Shown here: positions 31,243 to 43,132 of the stretch, one piece after another
Layout of the letters: each line of letters opens with the position of its first letter
How positions within the stretch are numbered: position 1 is the first letter of the stretch
Assembly: GCF_041245805.1 (NCBI RefSeq)
Contig: NZ_CP162490.1
Location: forward strand, 3,945,001 to 4,009,000
From: Xanthomonas sp. DAR 34887
Lineage (GTDB): Bacteria; Pseudomonadota; Gammaproteobacteria; Xanthomonadales; Xanthomonadaceae
Direction of reading: 5' to 3'
Length of the DNA stretch: 64,000 nucleotides
Made by a program: the position numbers and the translations under genes
Notes under the pieces: model-generated
What the model was told of the DNA's origin: nothing
Seen by the model: the letters and a program-made list of their open reading frames with translations, nothing else
The model's database searches: none

Positions 31243-32709
31243 TCAGGCGCGGCGCTTCTTCTTCGCTTCGTCCGAACGCAGCTGCATGATGCGCTCGAAA
31301 TAGCCCGGCTCGATGCCGGTGGTGTATTCGCCGTTGAAGCACGACGAATCGAAGGTCTTCAGTTCCGGGTTGCCCTCGCGCACCGCGGTCTCCAGATCTT
31401 CCAGATCCTGGTAGATCAGCCAGTCGCAGCCGAGGAATTCCTGGATCTCCTGCTCGCTGCGGCCGTGCGCGATCAGCTCGTCGGCCGCCGGCATGTCGAT
31501 GCCGTAGATGTTCGGGTAGCGCACCGGCGGCGCGGCGCTGGCCAGGTACACCTTGCGCGCGCCGGCCTCGCGCGCCATCTGCACGATCTGCCGGCTGGTG
31601 GTGCCGCGCACGATCGAGTCGTCGACCAGCAGCACCACGCGGTTGCGGAACTCCAGGTGGATCGGATTGAGCTTGCGGCGCACCGATTTCACCCGCTCGA
31701 CCTGCCCCGGCATGATGAAGGTGCGGCCGACGTAGCGGTTCTTGACGAAGCCCTCGCGGTACTTCACCCCGAGCACGTTGGACATCTCCAGCGCGGCGTC
31801 GCGCGAGGTATCCGGGATCGGGATGATGGTGTCGATGTCGTGGTCCGGGCGCAGGCGCAGGATCTTCTCGCCCAGCTTCATGCCCATGCGCATGCGCGCC
31901 TTGTGCACCGAGACGTTGTCGATCATCGAGTCCGGGCGCGCGAAGTACACGTACTCGAAGATGCACGGGGTGTGGTCGGTGGGCGAGGCGCAGACTTCGG
32001 AGAACAGTTCGCCGCGGCCGGTGATCACCAGCGCTTCGCCGGGACGCACGTCGCGCAGGCGGGTGAAGCCGAGGATGTCCAGCGCCGAGGACTCGGAGGC
32101 GACGATGTATTCGTCGCCCTCCACGCCCTCGCGCTTGCCCAGCACCAGCGGACGGATGCCGTGCGGGTCGCGGAACGCCACCAGGCCCAGGCCCAGCACC
32201 ACGCTGACCACCGCGTAGCCGCCCTTGCAGCGGCGGTGCACGCCGGCCACCGCACGGATCGCCGCTTCCGGGGTCAGCATGCGCTGCGCGTCCAGCTCGT
32301 AGGCGAACACGTTCAGCAGCACCTCGCTGTCCGACTCGGTGTTGATGTTGCGCCGGTCGGCCTCGAACACCTGCTGGCGCAAGGCCTCGGTGTTGATCAG
32401 GTTGCCGTTGTGCGCCAGCGCGATGCCGTAGGGCGAATTGACGTAGAACGGCTGCGCCTCGTCCATGCCTTCCGAACCGGCGGTGGGATAGCGGCAATGG
32501 GCGATGCCGACCCGGCCTTCCAGCACCGCCATGCGCTTCTCGTCGAAGACGTCGCGGACCAAGCCGTTGGCCTTCTGCACGCGCAGGCGGGTGCCGTCGG
32601 CAGTAGCGATGCCCGCGGCATCCTGCCCGCGGTGCTGCAGCACGGCCAGGCCGTCATACAGTTGCGCTGCGACATTCTGATTGCCGACGATTCCGACGAT
32701 GCCACACAT
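31243..32709 (-). CDS. purF: Amidophosphoribosyltransferase
   Basis: The 488-aa enzyme does the first step of purine synthesis. After Met1 removal the N-terminal Cys in MCGIVGIVGN is the glutaminase nucleophile. The PRPP loop is VVLLVDDSIVRGTTS. Residue pattern and length match PurF. It lies 28 nt downstream of cvpA as in E. coli. Confidence 0.97.
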   Translation of the reverse strand: MCGIVGIVGNQNVAAQLYDGLAVLQHRGQDAAGIATADGTRLRVQKANGLVRDVFDEKRMAVLEGRVGIAHCRYPTAGSEGMDEAQPFYVNSPYGIALAHNGNLINTEALRQQVFEADRRNINTESDSEVLLNVFAYELDAQRMLTPEAAIRAVAGVHRRCKGGYAVVSVVLGLGLVAFRDPHGIRPLVLGKREGVEGDEYIVASESSALDILGFTRLRDVRPGEALVITGRGELFSEVCASPTDHTPCIFEYVYFARPDSMIDNVSVHKARMRMGMKLGEKILRLRPDHDIDTIIPIPDTSRDAALEMSNVLGVKYREGFVKNRYVGRTFIMPGQVERVKSVRRKLNPIHLEFRNRVVLLVDDSIVRGTTSRQIVQMAREAGARKVYLASAAPPVRYPNIYGIDMPAADELIAHGRSEQEIQEFLGCDWLIYQDLEDLETAVREGNPELKTFDSSCFNGEYTTGIEPGYFERIMQLRSDEAKKKRRA

Positions 32710-32737
32710 GTGAACGCTCTCCGCGGCGATCGCGCCG

Positions 32738-33502
32738 CTATTGGGAAGGTGGCCGTGCCTGGCCGTTGGATTCGACCCGTGCCGGGTCGTTTGCTGCCGG
32801 ACGCGCCTGCGCCGGATCGATGTTCGCAGGCAACGCCTGCGTCGGATCGCCGCCGGGCTGCGCGGACTGGGCTCCCGGACGCCCCAGGGCCTTGGACACC
32901 ACGTCCTGCAGGCCACTGGCCGACAGGGCGTTGCCCAGGGCGGCATTATCGCCTGCCAGGGGCAACTTGCCCAAATCCATCTGCTGCACGTTCTGTTGCA
33001 GGTTCATCTGCGACATGTTCAGTGTCGGCATCTGCGGCATGCGCCAGTCCGGCAGCTGCGCGCGCATCCAGTGCACGCCGGGGCTGAGCACCGGCAGCAC
33101 CACCGATTGGCGCCAGGCCGGCTCGCGGGTCAGCGGGGTGAAGCTCATCAGCAGCACCAGCACCGCGGCGAAGAACCCGCCGCGCAGCGTGCCCAGGCCG
33201 AAGCCGAGCGCGCGGTCGGTGCCGGACAGTGCGGTGGCGCGGACCGCGCTGCGGATCACCATGCCGATGATGCCGACCACCGCCATCGTCACCACGAAGG
33301 TCAGCGCGTAGCCGCCCAGATAGTAGGTCAGGCTCGGATGCGCGCCATCGGCCAGCCAGCGCCCGGCGTCGCCGCCGAACTGGAACGTGGCCCAGCCGGC
33401 CAGCAGCCACGACAGCGTGCCGACCACGATGCCGACGAAGCCGCGCAGCGCGCCGAGCAGCGCCGACACCAGGATCACCGCCAGCAGCACCATATCGATC
33501 AT
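32738..33502 (-). CDS. cvpA: CvpA-family membrane protein
   Basis: The 254-aa product starts MIDMVLLAVILVSALLGALR and has four likely membrane helices (residues 1-140), then a Pro/Ala/Gln-rich tail of about 110 residues. E. coli CvpA is needed for colicin V production and lies before purF. The long tail is unusual compared with the ~160-aa E. coli protein. Confidence 0.9.
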   Translation of the reverse strand: MIDMVLLAVILVSALLGALRGFVGIVVGTLSWLLAGWATFQFGGDAGRWLADGAHPSLTYYLGGYALTFVVTMAVVGIIGMVIRSAVRATALSGTDRALGFGLGTLRGGFFAAVLVLLMSFTPLTREPAWRQSVVLPVLSPGVHWMRAQLPDWRMPQMPTLNMSQMNLQQNVQQMDLGKLPLAGDNAALGNALSASGLQDVVSKALGRPGAQSAQPGGDPTQALPANIDPAQARPAANDPARVESNGQARPPSQ

Positions 33503-33598
33503 GCGCGCCTCTCGCGGTCGGACCGCGCCATGACGGCGGCAGTGCGCCGCGGCTCCCTTCCCTGGTACATGCTTGCGACTCCGTGGGCCGAAGCCCGG

Positions 33599-34651
33599 TC
33601 AAGGGTGTGGACGTACCATACCGCTGATGCCGACCTTCGATGCGACCTGCGCGCGCAGCTGCTCGGCATCGGCGCGATTGGCGACCGGGCCGACCCGCAC
33701 CCGGTTCAAGGCACCCTTGTCGGTGCGCACCTGCTCGACGAAGGCGCTGAATCCGGCGGCGCGCACCTTGTCGCGCAAGGCGTTGGCGTCCTCGGCCTTG
33801 GCGAAGGCGCCCAGCTGCACGGCGAAGCCGGTGCCGGAGGCGGCCGGCACGCTCGGGGCCGGCTTGGCCGCCGCGACCGGGGCCGGCGTCGTGGCCGGTT
33901 TGGCCGGCTCGGGCTTGGGCGGTTCAGGTTTGGGCTGTTCAGGTTTGGGCGCCGCTGCGACCGACGGCTTGGCCGCGGCCACCGGCTTGGCCGGCTCCGG
34001 CGGCAGGGCTTCGGTCTTGGCCGGCGCCGCAGTCGCTGCCGGCGTCGCGGCGGTCGCCACCGAGGACGCGCTCGGCGCATCCAGGGTCACCACCTGCGCG
34101 TTGACGTCGTTGCGCACCTTCACCGCCTGCAATCGCACCGACTCGGCCTGGGCGCGGTCGGCATACGGGCCGATGCGCACGCGCCAGGCCTGGCGCCCGC
34201 CGATCGTGGCCGCTTCGCGGAAGCCCGGCAACTGCGCCTGCTTGAGCCGCGCGATCACCGCGTCGGCGTCGGCCGGGGTGGAATAGGCGCCGAAATTGAC
34301 CGCGTAGTTGCCGGCGGCGACGGTCGGCGGCAACGGCTGCGCGGCGGCGGCGGCGGGCGCGGCCGGCGTGGCCAGGTCGGCGGCGTCGGGGTTGTCCTGT
34401 ACCGGCGCCGGCGTCGCGGCCGGCGCGCTGGCCATGCCCACGGCACCGCCGCTGGGCGCGTCGCCCGGCGTCACCAGCGGCAATTCGCGGGTCTGGAACT
34501 GGCCGTCGGCCGGAGCGTCCGGGGCCTTCAGCGGAACATTGGCGGTGCCGCTGTCGGGCGCGGGGCCCTTGACCAGCATCGGCAGGAAGATCACGGCGAG
34601 CGCCACCAGAACAAGGGCGCCAATCAGTCGCTGTTTCAGGACGGTATCCAC
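33599..34651 (-). CDS. SPOR-domain membrane protein, DedD position
   Basis: The 350-aa product has one N-terminal TM helix (RLIGALVLVALAVIFLPMLV) and two SPOR-like domains, one near residues 110-180 (YAVNFGAYSTPADADAVIAR) and one at the C-terminus (FAVQLGAFAKAEDANALRD). They are joined by a long Ala/Pro/Lys linker. SPOR domains bind denuded septal peptidoglycan. Synteny with folC and cvpA fits E. coli dedD, but the two-domain form is longer. Confidence 0.88.
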   Translation of the reverse strand: MDTVLKQRLIGALVLVALAVIFLPMLVKGPAPDSGTANVPLKAPDAPADGQFQTRELPLVTPGDAPSGGAVGMASAPAATPAPVQDNPDAADLATPAAPAAAAAQPLPPTVAAGNYAVNFGAYSTPADADAVIARLKQAQLPGFREAATIGGRQAWRVRIGPYADRAQAESVRLQAVKVRNDVNAQVVTLDAPSASSVATAATPAATAAPAKTEALPPEPAKPVAAAKPSVAAAPKPEQPKPEPPKPEPAKPATTPAPVAAAKPAPSVPAASGTGFAVQLGAFAKAEDANALRDKVRAAGFSAFVEQVRTDKGALNRVRVGPVANRADAEQLRAQVASKVGISGMVRPHP

Positions 34652-34720
34652 GGAAAGCTTGAGGGGGCGGCATGGCGGAGTGCCGCAGCGATTATAAGGT
34701 CGGGCCGGCTGCCGGCGGGG

Positions 34721-35983
34721 TCAGCCGGCTGAATGCAGCCAGTGCAGGGCCTCGGCGGCGGTGTGGAACGAGCCGAACACCAGCACCCGGTCGCCCGGCC
34801 GCGCCTGCGCCAGGGCCAGCTGCAGCGCTTGCGGCACGCCGTCGGCGAGGCTGGCGGCGGCGGCCTCGGTCCCGGCCAGGCGCGCCTGCAACTGCGCGCC
34901 GCTCTGCCCGCGCGCGCCCGCCAGCCCGGCCAGATGCCAGGCGGAGACCTGCCCGGCCAGCGCCTGTACCACGCCGGCCGCGTCCTTGTCGGCCAAGGCC
35001 GCGAACACGGCATGGGTGGCGCCGGCGCAGGGCTGCGCCTGCAGCGCCGCGGCCAGTTCGCGCGCGGCCTGCGGATTGTGGCCGACATCGACCAGCACCT
35101 CGACGCCGTCGCGCAGCAACGGCTGCAGGCGCCCGCGCAACTGCGCCGCGGCGACACCCTCGGCGTAGGCGGTGCGCGGCAAGGCCCTGCGCAGCGCGCG
35201 CAACGCGGCGATGGCGGTGGCGGCGTTGGCGCGCTGCACCGGCGCGCGCAGCTGCGGCCACGGCAACTCCAGCTCGGTGCCGACGTCGCGCCAGCGCCAT
35301 AGCTCGGCATCGATCGGCTCATGGAAGAAATCACTGCCGGCGCGGATCGCGTTGGCGCCGATCGCATAGGCGCGGCGCAGCACGCTCGACGGCGGATCGA
35401 TCTCGCCCAGCACCAGCGGTTTCCACGGCCGGGCGATGCCGACCTTCTCCGCGCCGATCGCCTCGCGATCGGTCCCCAGCCAGTCGGTATGGTCGATGTC
35501 GACGGTGGTGATCACCGCCACGTCGGCGTCGACCAGATTGACCGCATCCAGGCGCCCGCCCAGGCCCACTTCCAGCACCGCCAGGTCCAGCCTGGCCTGC
35601 TGGAACAGCCACAGCGCGGCCAGCGTGCCGTATTCGAAATAGGTCAGCGGGGTATCGCCGCGCACGGCCTCCACCGCCTCGAAGCCGGCCACCAGCTGCG
35701 CGTCGCTGGCCTCTTCGCCGCCGATGCGCACGCGCTCGTTGTAGCGCAGCAGGTGCGGCGAGGTGTAGCTGCCCACGGTCCAGCCGCCGGCGCGCGCGAT
35801 CGCCTCGACGAAGGCCACGGTCGAGCCCTTGCCGTTGGTACCGCCGACGGTGATGACCTTCTTCGCCGGCCGCGCCAGGCCCATGCGCTCGGCCACCGTG
35901 CGCACGCGCTCCAGGCCCATCGCGATGTTCTGCGGGTGCTGCTGCTCGATATAGGCGAGCCATTCGGGAAGGGACTTTTTCAT
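34721..35983 (-). CDS. folC: Folylpolyglutamate/dihydrofolate synthase
   Basis: The 420-aa ligase has the P-loop VITVGGTNGKGSTVAF and the omega-loop motif YTSPHLLRYNERVRI, then VLEVGLGGRLDAVN and DHTDWLGTDREAIGAEKVGI. It adds glutamate to folates and also makes dihydrofolate from dihydropteroate. The ATG at 35983 is preferred; an upstream ATG at 36013 is possible. First gene of the operon. Confidence 0.94.
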   Translation of the reverse strand: MKKSLPEWLAYIEQQHPQNIAMGLERVRTVAERMGLARPAKKVITVGGTNGKGSTVAFVEAIARAGGWTVGSYTSPHLLRYNERVRIGGEEASDAQLVAGFEAVEAVRGDTPLTYFEYGTLAALWLFQQARLDLAVLEVGLGGRLDAVNLVDADVAVITTVDIDHTDWLGTDREAIGAEKVGIARPWKPLVLGEIDPPSSVLRRAYAIGANAIRAGSDFFHEPIDAELWRWRDVGTELELPWPQLRAPVQRANAATAIAALRALRRALPRTAYAEGVAAAQLRGRLQPLLRDGVEVLVDVGHNPQAARELAAALQAQPCAGATHAVFAALADKDAAGVVQALAGQVSAWHLAGLAGARGQSGAQLQARLAGTEAAAASLADGVPQALQLALAQARPGDRVLVFGSFHTAAEALHWLHSAG

Positions 35984-36349
35984 CTGCGTATTTTCAGCCT
36001 TTCGATGAGGCATCGCTGGAACGCTCCCTCGCCTCGTACAAGCAACGGCTTTCGCGCTGGCGCGCGAGTCACTTTTCTTTGCTTGTGCAAAGAAAAGTAA
36101 CCAAAAGAAAGCACACCCGGGCGCCGCGCCCTCCGCGCTTCGCGCTCCGGGTGCGCACGTGGCCTGGGCATTTTTCGAAGGCACATCCATGTGCCTACGA
36201 AAAACGGCGCGCATCGTGCGCGCCGCCCCTTCGGGGTTTTCGCCCAGACCACGTGCCGCGGCTCACGGGACCCGAGAAGCGAAGCAAAAGCAAAAACGTG
36301 CACTGTGCTGGGACTCTGAGCCGCCAACCAAATTTGCGGATTTCGCCGC
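35984..36349. repeat. Xanthomonadaceae intergenic repeat element
   Basis: The gap contains a segment with the inverted pair ACTTTTCTTTG and CAAAGAAAAGT around 36070-36100 and further hairpins (GGCACATCCATGTGCC near 36179). The same long element is common between genes in Xanthomonas chromosomes. No gene is supported here. Confidence 0.7.
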
Positions 36350-36994
36350 CTACAGCGCCCGATGCTTGGCTTCGCCGAAGAACGGCGTGTGGTGCGCGCA
36401 ATCGTTCAGACGCACCACTTCCAGATGCTCCACGTCCGGCCCTTCCAGCAGGTTCAGCGTGGTCGGCGCCTGGCGGAAGCTCCACAGCTTGGCGATCGGC
36501 AGGCCCAGCACCCGGCACAGGATCACCCGGTTGACCGCATCGTGCGCCACCACCAGCAAGGTGTCGTCCTCGCCCAGGCCCTCGGCGGCGCGGGTCAGGC
36601 CGCGCCAGGAACGGTCCAGCACCTGGCGCAGCGATTCGCCGCCCGGCATCAGCACCGTGTCCGGCTCCTCGCGCCAGGCGCGCAGGCGCGCCGGGTCCTT
36701 GTCGTTGATCTCGCTGGCGAGCAGGCCTTCCCATTCGCCGTGGGCGATCTCCTGCAGGTCGGAATCGGTCAGCAGCATCGCTTCGCGCTGCGCGCCCAAC
36801 GCGTAGCGGGCGGTGCTCTGCGCGCGCGACAGCGGCGAAGCCACCGCGCGGGTCAGCGGCACGTCGCGCAGGCGCGCGCCGAGCGCCTGTGCCTGCGCCT
36901 CGCCGACCGGCGACAGCGCGATGTCGATCTGGCCCTGGTAGCGGCCTTCGGCGTTCCACGGGGTTTCGCCATGACGAGCGAGCAGGATGCGCAT
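36350..36994 (-). CDS. Histidine phosphatase family protein
   Basis: The 214-aa protein starts MRILLARHGETPWNAEGRYQ, the RHG motif with catalytic His. A second His lies in VVAHDAVNR. It is a member of the phosphoglycerate mutase-like branch, similar to GpmB or CobC-type phosphatases. Substrate cannot be told from sequence. Confidence 0.88.
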   Translation of the reverse strand: MRILLARHGETPWNAEGRYQGQIDIALSPVGEAQAQALGARLRDVPLTRAVASPLSRAQSTARYALGAQREAMLLTDSDLQEIAHGEWEGLLASEINDKDPARLRAWREEPDTVLMPGGESLRQVLDRSWRGLTRAAEGLGEDDTLLVVAHDAVNRVILCRVLGLPIAKLWSFRQAPTTLNLLEGPDVEHLEVVRLNDCAHHTPFFGEAKHRAL

Positions 36995-37174
36995 GCGGTG
37001 GAATTCCGTTGGGGGGAGAGGGGGCCGTCTCGCGAACGAAAACGGAGCGGCATGATACCTGCTCCGTCGCCGGAAACCCCCGAACCGCATCCCGCTCCGC
37101 AGCCGTCGCCCTGCGCAGTTTGGCCACGGGCCGGCTGCGCGGCGGCGGACAGGCCGTCGCCGCGCCCGGTGCCG

Positions 37175-39328
<2,154 letters not shown>

Positions 39329-39490
39329 CGAATGGATTCCTTCGCGACAGGCATGAAATAGACGTTAGATTGTAACGAATGCAACCGATGCCGCGACCAT
39401 GACCAACGGCACCCCGCACGCGCCGCAACATGGCCGCGGCGGCGGGCGGCTTATACTTCGCGCCCTCTCAACCCCGAGTCTTGCACCGCC

Positions 39491-40522
39491 ATGGCGCAAA
39501 CAATGAAGGCGCTGGTCAAGCGCGACGCAGCCAAGGGCATCTGGCTGGAACAGGTACCGGTGCCGGTACCCGGCCCCAACGAGGTGCTGATCAAGCTGGA
39601 GAAGACCGCGATCTGCGGCACCGACCTGCACATCTATCTATGGGACGAATGGAGCCAGCGCACCATCAAGCCCGGCCTGACCATCGGCCACGAATTCGTC
39701 GGCCGCATCGCCGAACTCGGCTCGGCGGTCAGCGGCTACCAGGTCGGCCAACGCGTCTCGGCCGAAGGCCACATCGTCTGCGGGCATTGCCGCAACTGCC
39801 GCGGCGGCCGCCCGCACCTGTGCCCGAACACGGTCGGCATCGGCGTCAACGTCAACGGCGCCTTCGCCGAATACATGGTGATGCCGGCCTCCAACCTGTG
39901 GCCGATTCCGGACCAGATCCCGTCCGAACTGGCCGCGTTCTTCGATCCCTACGGCAACGCCGCGCACTGCGCGCTGGAGTTCGACGTGATCGGCGAAGAC
40001 GTGCTGATCACCGGCGCCGGCCCGATCGGCATCATCGCCGCCGGCATCTGCAAGCACATCGGCGCGCGCAACGTGGTGGTCACCGACGTCAACGATTTCC
40101 GCCTGAAGCTGGCCGCCGACATGGGCGCCACCCGGGTGGTCAACGTCGCCAATACCTCGCTCAAGGAGGTGATGGCCGACCTGCACATGGAAGGCTTCGA
40201 CGTCGGCCTGGAGATGAGCGGCAACCCGCGCGCGTTCAACGACATGCTCGACTGCATGTACCACGGCGGCAAGATCGCCATGCTCGGCATCATGCCGCGC
40301 GGCGCCGGCTGCGACTGGGACAAGATCATCTTCAAGGGCCTGACCGTGCAGGGCATCTACGGCCGCAAGATGTACGAGACCTGGTACAAGATGACCCAGT
40401 TGGTGCTGTCCGGCTTCCCGCTCGGCAAGGTGCTGACCCACCAGCTGACCATCGACGAATTCCAGAAGGGCTTCGACCTGATGGAAGAAGGCAAGGCCGG
40501 CAAGGTGGTGTTGAGCTGGTGA
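39491..40522 (+). CDS. tdh: L-threonine 3-dehydrogenase
   Basis: The 343-aa zinc enzyme has the catalytic zinc ligands CGTDLHIYLWDEWSQ and GHEFVG, structural zinc cysteines CGHCRNCRGGRPHLC, and a Rossmann motif ITGAGPIGIIAAGI. It makes 2-amino-3-ketobutyrate, which Kbl (46184) then cleaves to glycine and acetyl-CoA. The two genes are 5.7 kb apart here rather than in one operon as in E. coli. Confidence 0.95.
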   Translation: MAQTMKALVKRDAAKGIWLEQVPVPVPGPNEVLIKLEKTAICGTDLHIYLWDEWSQRTIKPGLTIGHEFVGRIAELGSAVSGYQVGQRVSAEGHIVCGHCRNCRGGRPHLCPNTVGIGVNVNGAFAEYMVMPASNLWPIPDQIPSELAAFFDPYGNAAHCALEFDVIGEDVLITGAGPIGIIAAGICKHIGARNVVVTDVNDFRLKLAADMGATRVVNVANTSLKEVMADLHMEGFDVGLEMSGNPRAFNDMLDCMYHGGKIAMLGIMPRGAGCDWDKIIFKGLTVQGIYGRKMYETWYKMTQLVLSGFPLGKVLTHQLTIDEFQKGFDLMEEGKAGKVVLSW

Positions 40523-40593
40523 CGTCCGGCGCGGCGGCGATGATGCCGCGCGCTGCGTGCCGAGACCTGCGTGATCGGCCGGCGACGTACAAA

Positions 40594-40623
40594 GAAGAAG
40601 GGCGCCGCAAGGCGCCCTTCTTC
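40594..40623. terminator. Bidirectional terminator
   Basis: GAAGAAGGGCGCC and GGCGCCCTTCTTC pair over 13 bp around loop GCAA. It lies between the convergent tdh and TorF-like genes. Confidence 0.9.
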
Positions 40624-40645
40624 GTTCGCGATGGTGTGGCGCGGA

Positions 40646-41353
40646 TCAGAACGCGATCGTCGCCGAGACCGCGAAGCGGTGGTCGGCCAGCTTCTTGGTG
40701 AAGTTCTGGTTGCCCTTGTCGTCGGTGTCGTAGTAGCCCACGTTCAGCGCCAGCGGACCGACCATCTTGCCGACGCTGACGCTGTAGTCGGTGTAGTCCT
40801 GGTACTGCGCCAGCGCGCTGGCATAGGTGGTGCGACCGACGTGCGCGCCGATGCTGAAGTCGTTCGGCAGGGTCCAGTTCCCGTCCAGCGCGTAGTAGAA
40901 GCTGTCCTCGTCCAGGCCGTAGACGTCGTCGGTGTAGGCGACGGTCAGCGCGTAGGTCTTGAGGAACTTGGTCTTGGTGATCAGTTCGTTGTAGTTCGAA
41001 CCGCCCGCGCCGGGATAGCCGTAGCGGTTGACCATCACGTCGAAGTTCCAGTTCTCGGAGAAGTCGACGTTGTAGCCGATGAAGCCGTCCACTTCCCAAT
41101 CCGGGTCGCCGGCGCCGAAATCGACGTTGGAGCCCCAGGTGCCGACGTACAGGCCGAACGGCGAGGTGTAGGTGAGGCCGGCCTGGAACGCGGGGCCTTC
41201 GTTGGTCTGCGAGACGCCGCGGAACACGTAGTCGCTGACCACGCCATAGGAGCCGGTAATCGGCGAGGCAGCGGCCTCGTCCTGGGCCAACGCACTCAGC
41301 GGGGAGGCGGCCAGCGCCACGGCCAGGGCGACACCAAGCTTGATCTTGTTCAC
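40646..41353 (-). CDS. TorF-family putative porin
   Basis: A GTG start with GGAG eight nt upstream gives 235 residues. A signal peptide (LGVALAVALAASPLSALAQ) is followed by beta-strand repeats ending in an aromatic C-terminus (FAVSATIAF), as in outer membrane beta-barrels. The N-terminal ITGSYGVVSDYVFRGVSQT is the hallmark of TorF-family porins. Likely an outer membrane channel. Confidence 0.88.
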   Translation of the reverse strand: MNKIKLGVALAVALAASPLSALAQDEAAASPITGSYGVVSDYVFRGVSQTNEGPAFQAGLTYTSPFGLYVGTWGSNVDFGAGDPDWEVDGFIGYNVDFSENWNFDVMVNRYGYPGAGGSNYNELITKTKFLKTYALTVAYTDDVYGLDEDSFYYALDGNWTLPNDFSIGAHVGRTTYASALAQYQDYTDYSVSVGKMVGPLALNVGYYDTDDKGNQNFTKKLADHRFAVSATIAF

Positions 41354-41400
41354 CGGTAATTCTCCTACAGGTTGACGAGGGGGTGGTTCCAGCGCGCGCT

Positions 41401-42078
41401 GCAATGCTGGCTTCACACTTCTTTAACCCGTTTTTTCTTGCAGTGCAACACTTTCAAGACAAACCAAGTCATCGCAGGCCTTGCGGCGGTACGCGTCGGG
41501 TCAGAACTTGTCTACGCGATGCGTCCACGGCCAGCCCAGCGTCCAGGGCCTGGCGTGCTTTGCATCTGCTACCGGTAAACCTGTGGGAGCGACTTCAGTC
41601 GCGACAGGCGTTACCGAGAAGGGCGGGTCACGACTGAAGGTCACCTCTAATAACTCCCCTTCCGGAAGGCTGCACGCTGCGTGGCGATGGCGTGTTCCTT
41701 TTTCTGTCGCGGCTGAAGCCGCTCCCACAAGAGCACGGCGCGCATGTGTAGGAGCGGCTTCAGCCGCGACAGGAAGACAAAGTGGCCGTGATGCCAAGAC
41801 GTCCATGAAAAACGCGGCCGCAACGCCACCGTCTACCGCCAATGCGCCTTTGCCACTCCATGGCATCTCGAACATCTCGATGCTGGAACCTGCGGGCTGG
41901 ACATGTCGCCGTCTCGCAAGTGCATCGACATGCTTTTGGAGGAGTTATTAGAGGTGCCCTTCAGTCGCGACGGCTTTACCCATTAGGCCGGTCGCGACCT
42001 GAAATCGCTCCTATCCAGACTGAAGTCGCTCCCTATCCCAGGCCGCAGCGGCTCGGATCCGTATCCGGATCCGAACCG
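41401..42078. repeat. Long intergenic region with REP cluster
   Basis: No gene is supported. It contains a paired REP (GTCGCGGCTGAAGCCGCTCC at about 41707 and its complement GTAGGAGCGGCTTCAGCCGC at 41748), further degenerate copies near 41583 and 42000, and a 16-bp perfect inverted repeat, CACCTCTAATAACTCC at 41642-41657 and GGAGTTATTAGAGGTG at 41941-41956. These bound a 315-bp segment. REPs of this GTAG type are common in Stenotrophomonas and Xanthomonas. Confidence 0.8.
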
Positions 42079-43125
42079 CTACCCGGGCTTCTGCGCGAAC
42101 ACGCCGAAGCGGCGTGCGCTCAGCTGCAGCGCCTGGCCTGGCGCATAGCCCATCGTGCCCTCGCCCGCCGGCACCTCGACTTCCACTTCGTCCTGGCCAT
42201 GCGCCAGCTGCGCGCGCAGGCGCAGGCGCGAACCGCTGCGTTGCGCCGACAGCACCGTCGCCGCCCAACCGCTATCGCTGGGCGCCAGGTCCTCCGGGCG
42301 CACGTACAGATCGACCGGGCCGCTGGACAGCGGCGTGTCCGGCGCCGGCAGCGCCAGGCCGGCGACCTGCAGCTGGCCATCGCGCAACTGCGCCGGCAAC
42401 CGGTTCACCGCGCCGACGAAGCCGTACACGAACGGCGACACCGGCCGGTCATAGACGTCGGCCGGGCTGCCCAATTGCTCGATACGCCCGCGATTGAGGA
42501 TCGCCACGCGGTCGGCCAGCTCCAGCGCTTCTTCCTGGTCGTGGGTGACGAACACCGTGGTCAGCCCGGTGCGGTCGTGCAGCTCGCGCAGCCAGCGCCG
42601 CAGGTCGCGCCGCACCTGCGCGTCGAGCGCGCCGAACGGTTCGTCCAGCAGCAGCACGCGCGGCTCGATCGCCAGCGCGCGCGCCAGCGCCACGCGCTGG
42701 CGCTGGCCGCCGGACAGCTGCGTCGGGTAGCGCGACTCCAGTCCGTCGAGCTGCACCAGCGCCAGCAACTCGGTCACCCGCGCGCGGATCGCCGGCTCGG
42801 CCAGGCGCTCGGCGCCGCGGCGCACGCGCAGGCCGAAGGCGATGTTGTCGCGCACGGTCATGTGCCGGAACAACGCATAGTGCTGGAACACGAAGCCGAC
42901 CCGGCGCGACTGCACCGGCAGCCCGGTCGCGTCGGCGCCGTCGATCAGCACACGTCCCGCATCCGCATGTTCCAGCCCGGCGATCACCCGCAGCAGCGTG
43001 GTCTTGCCCGAGCCGGACGGCCCCAGCAGCGCCAGCAGTTCGCCCTGGCGGATGTCCAGGCTGACGTCGTCGAGCGCGACGAAATCGTCGAAACGCTTGC
43101 CCAGGTGCTGTACGCGGATGGTCAT
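42079..43125 (-). CDS. cysA: Sulfate/thiosulfate ABC transporter ATP-binding protein
   Basis: The 348-aa protein has Walker A LGPSGSGKTTLLRVIAG, signature LSGGQRQRVALARAL, Walker B VLLLDEPFGALDA and a C-terminal TOBE-type regulatory domain. It powers sulfate uptake with CysT and CysW. It is the last gene of sbp-cysTWA. Confidence 0.95.
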   Translation of the reverse strand: MTIRVQHLGKRFDDFVALDDVSLDIRQGELLALLGPSGSGKTTLLRVIAGLEHADAGRVLIDGADATGLPVQSRRVGFVFQHYALFRHMTVRDNIAFGLRVRRGAERLAEPAIRARVTELLALVQLDGLESRYPTQLSGGQRQRVALARALAIEPRVLLLDEPFGALDAQVRRDLRRWLRELHDRTGLTTVFVTHDQEEALELADRVAILNRGRIEQLGSPADVYDRPVSPFVYGFVGAVNRLPAQLRDGQLQVAGLALPAPDTPLSSGPVDLYVRPEDLAPSDSGWAATVLSAQRSGSRLRLRAQLAHGQDEVEVEVPAGEGTMGYAPGQALQLSARRFGVFAQKPG

Positions 43126-43132
43126 CGCAACC

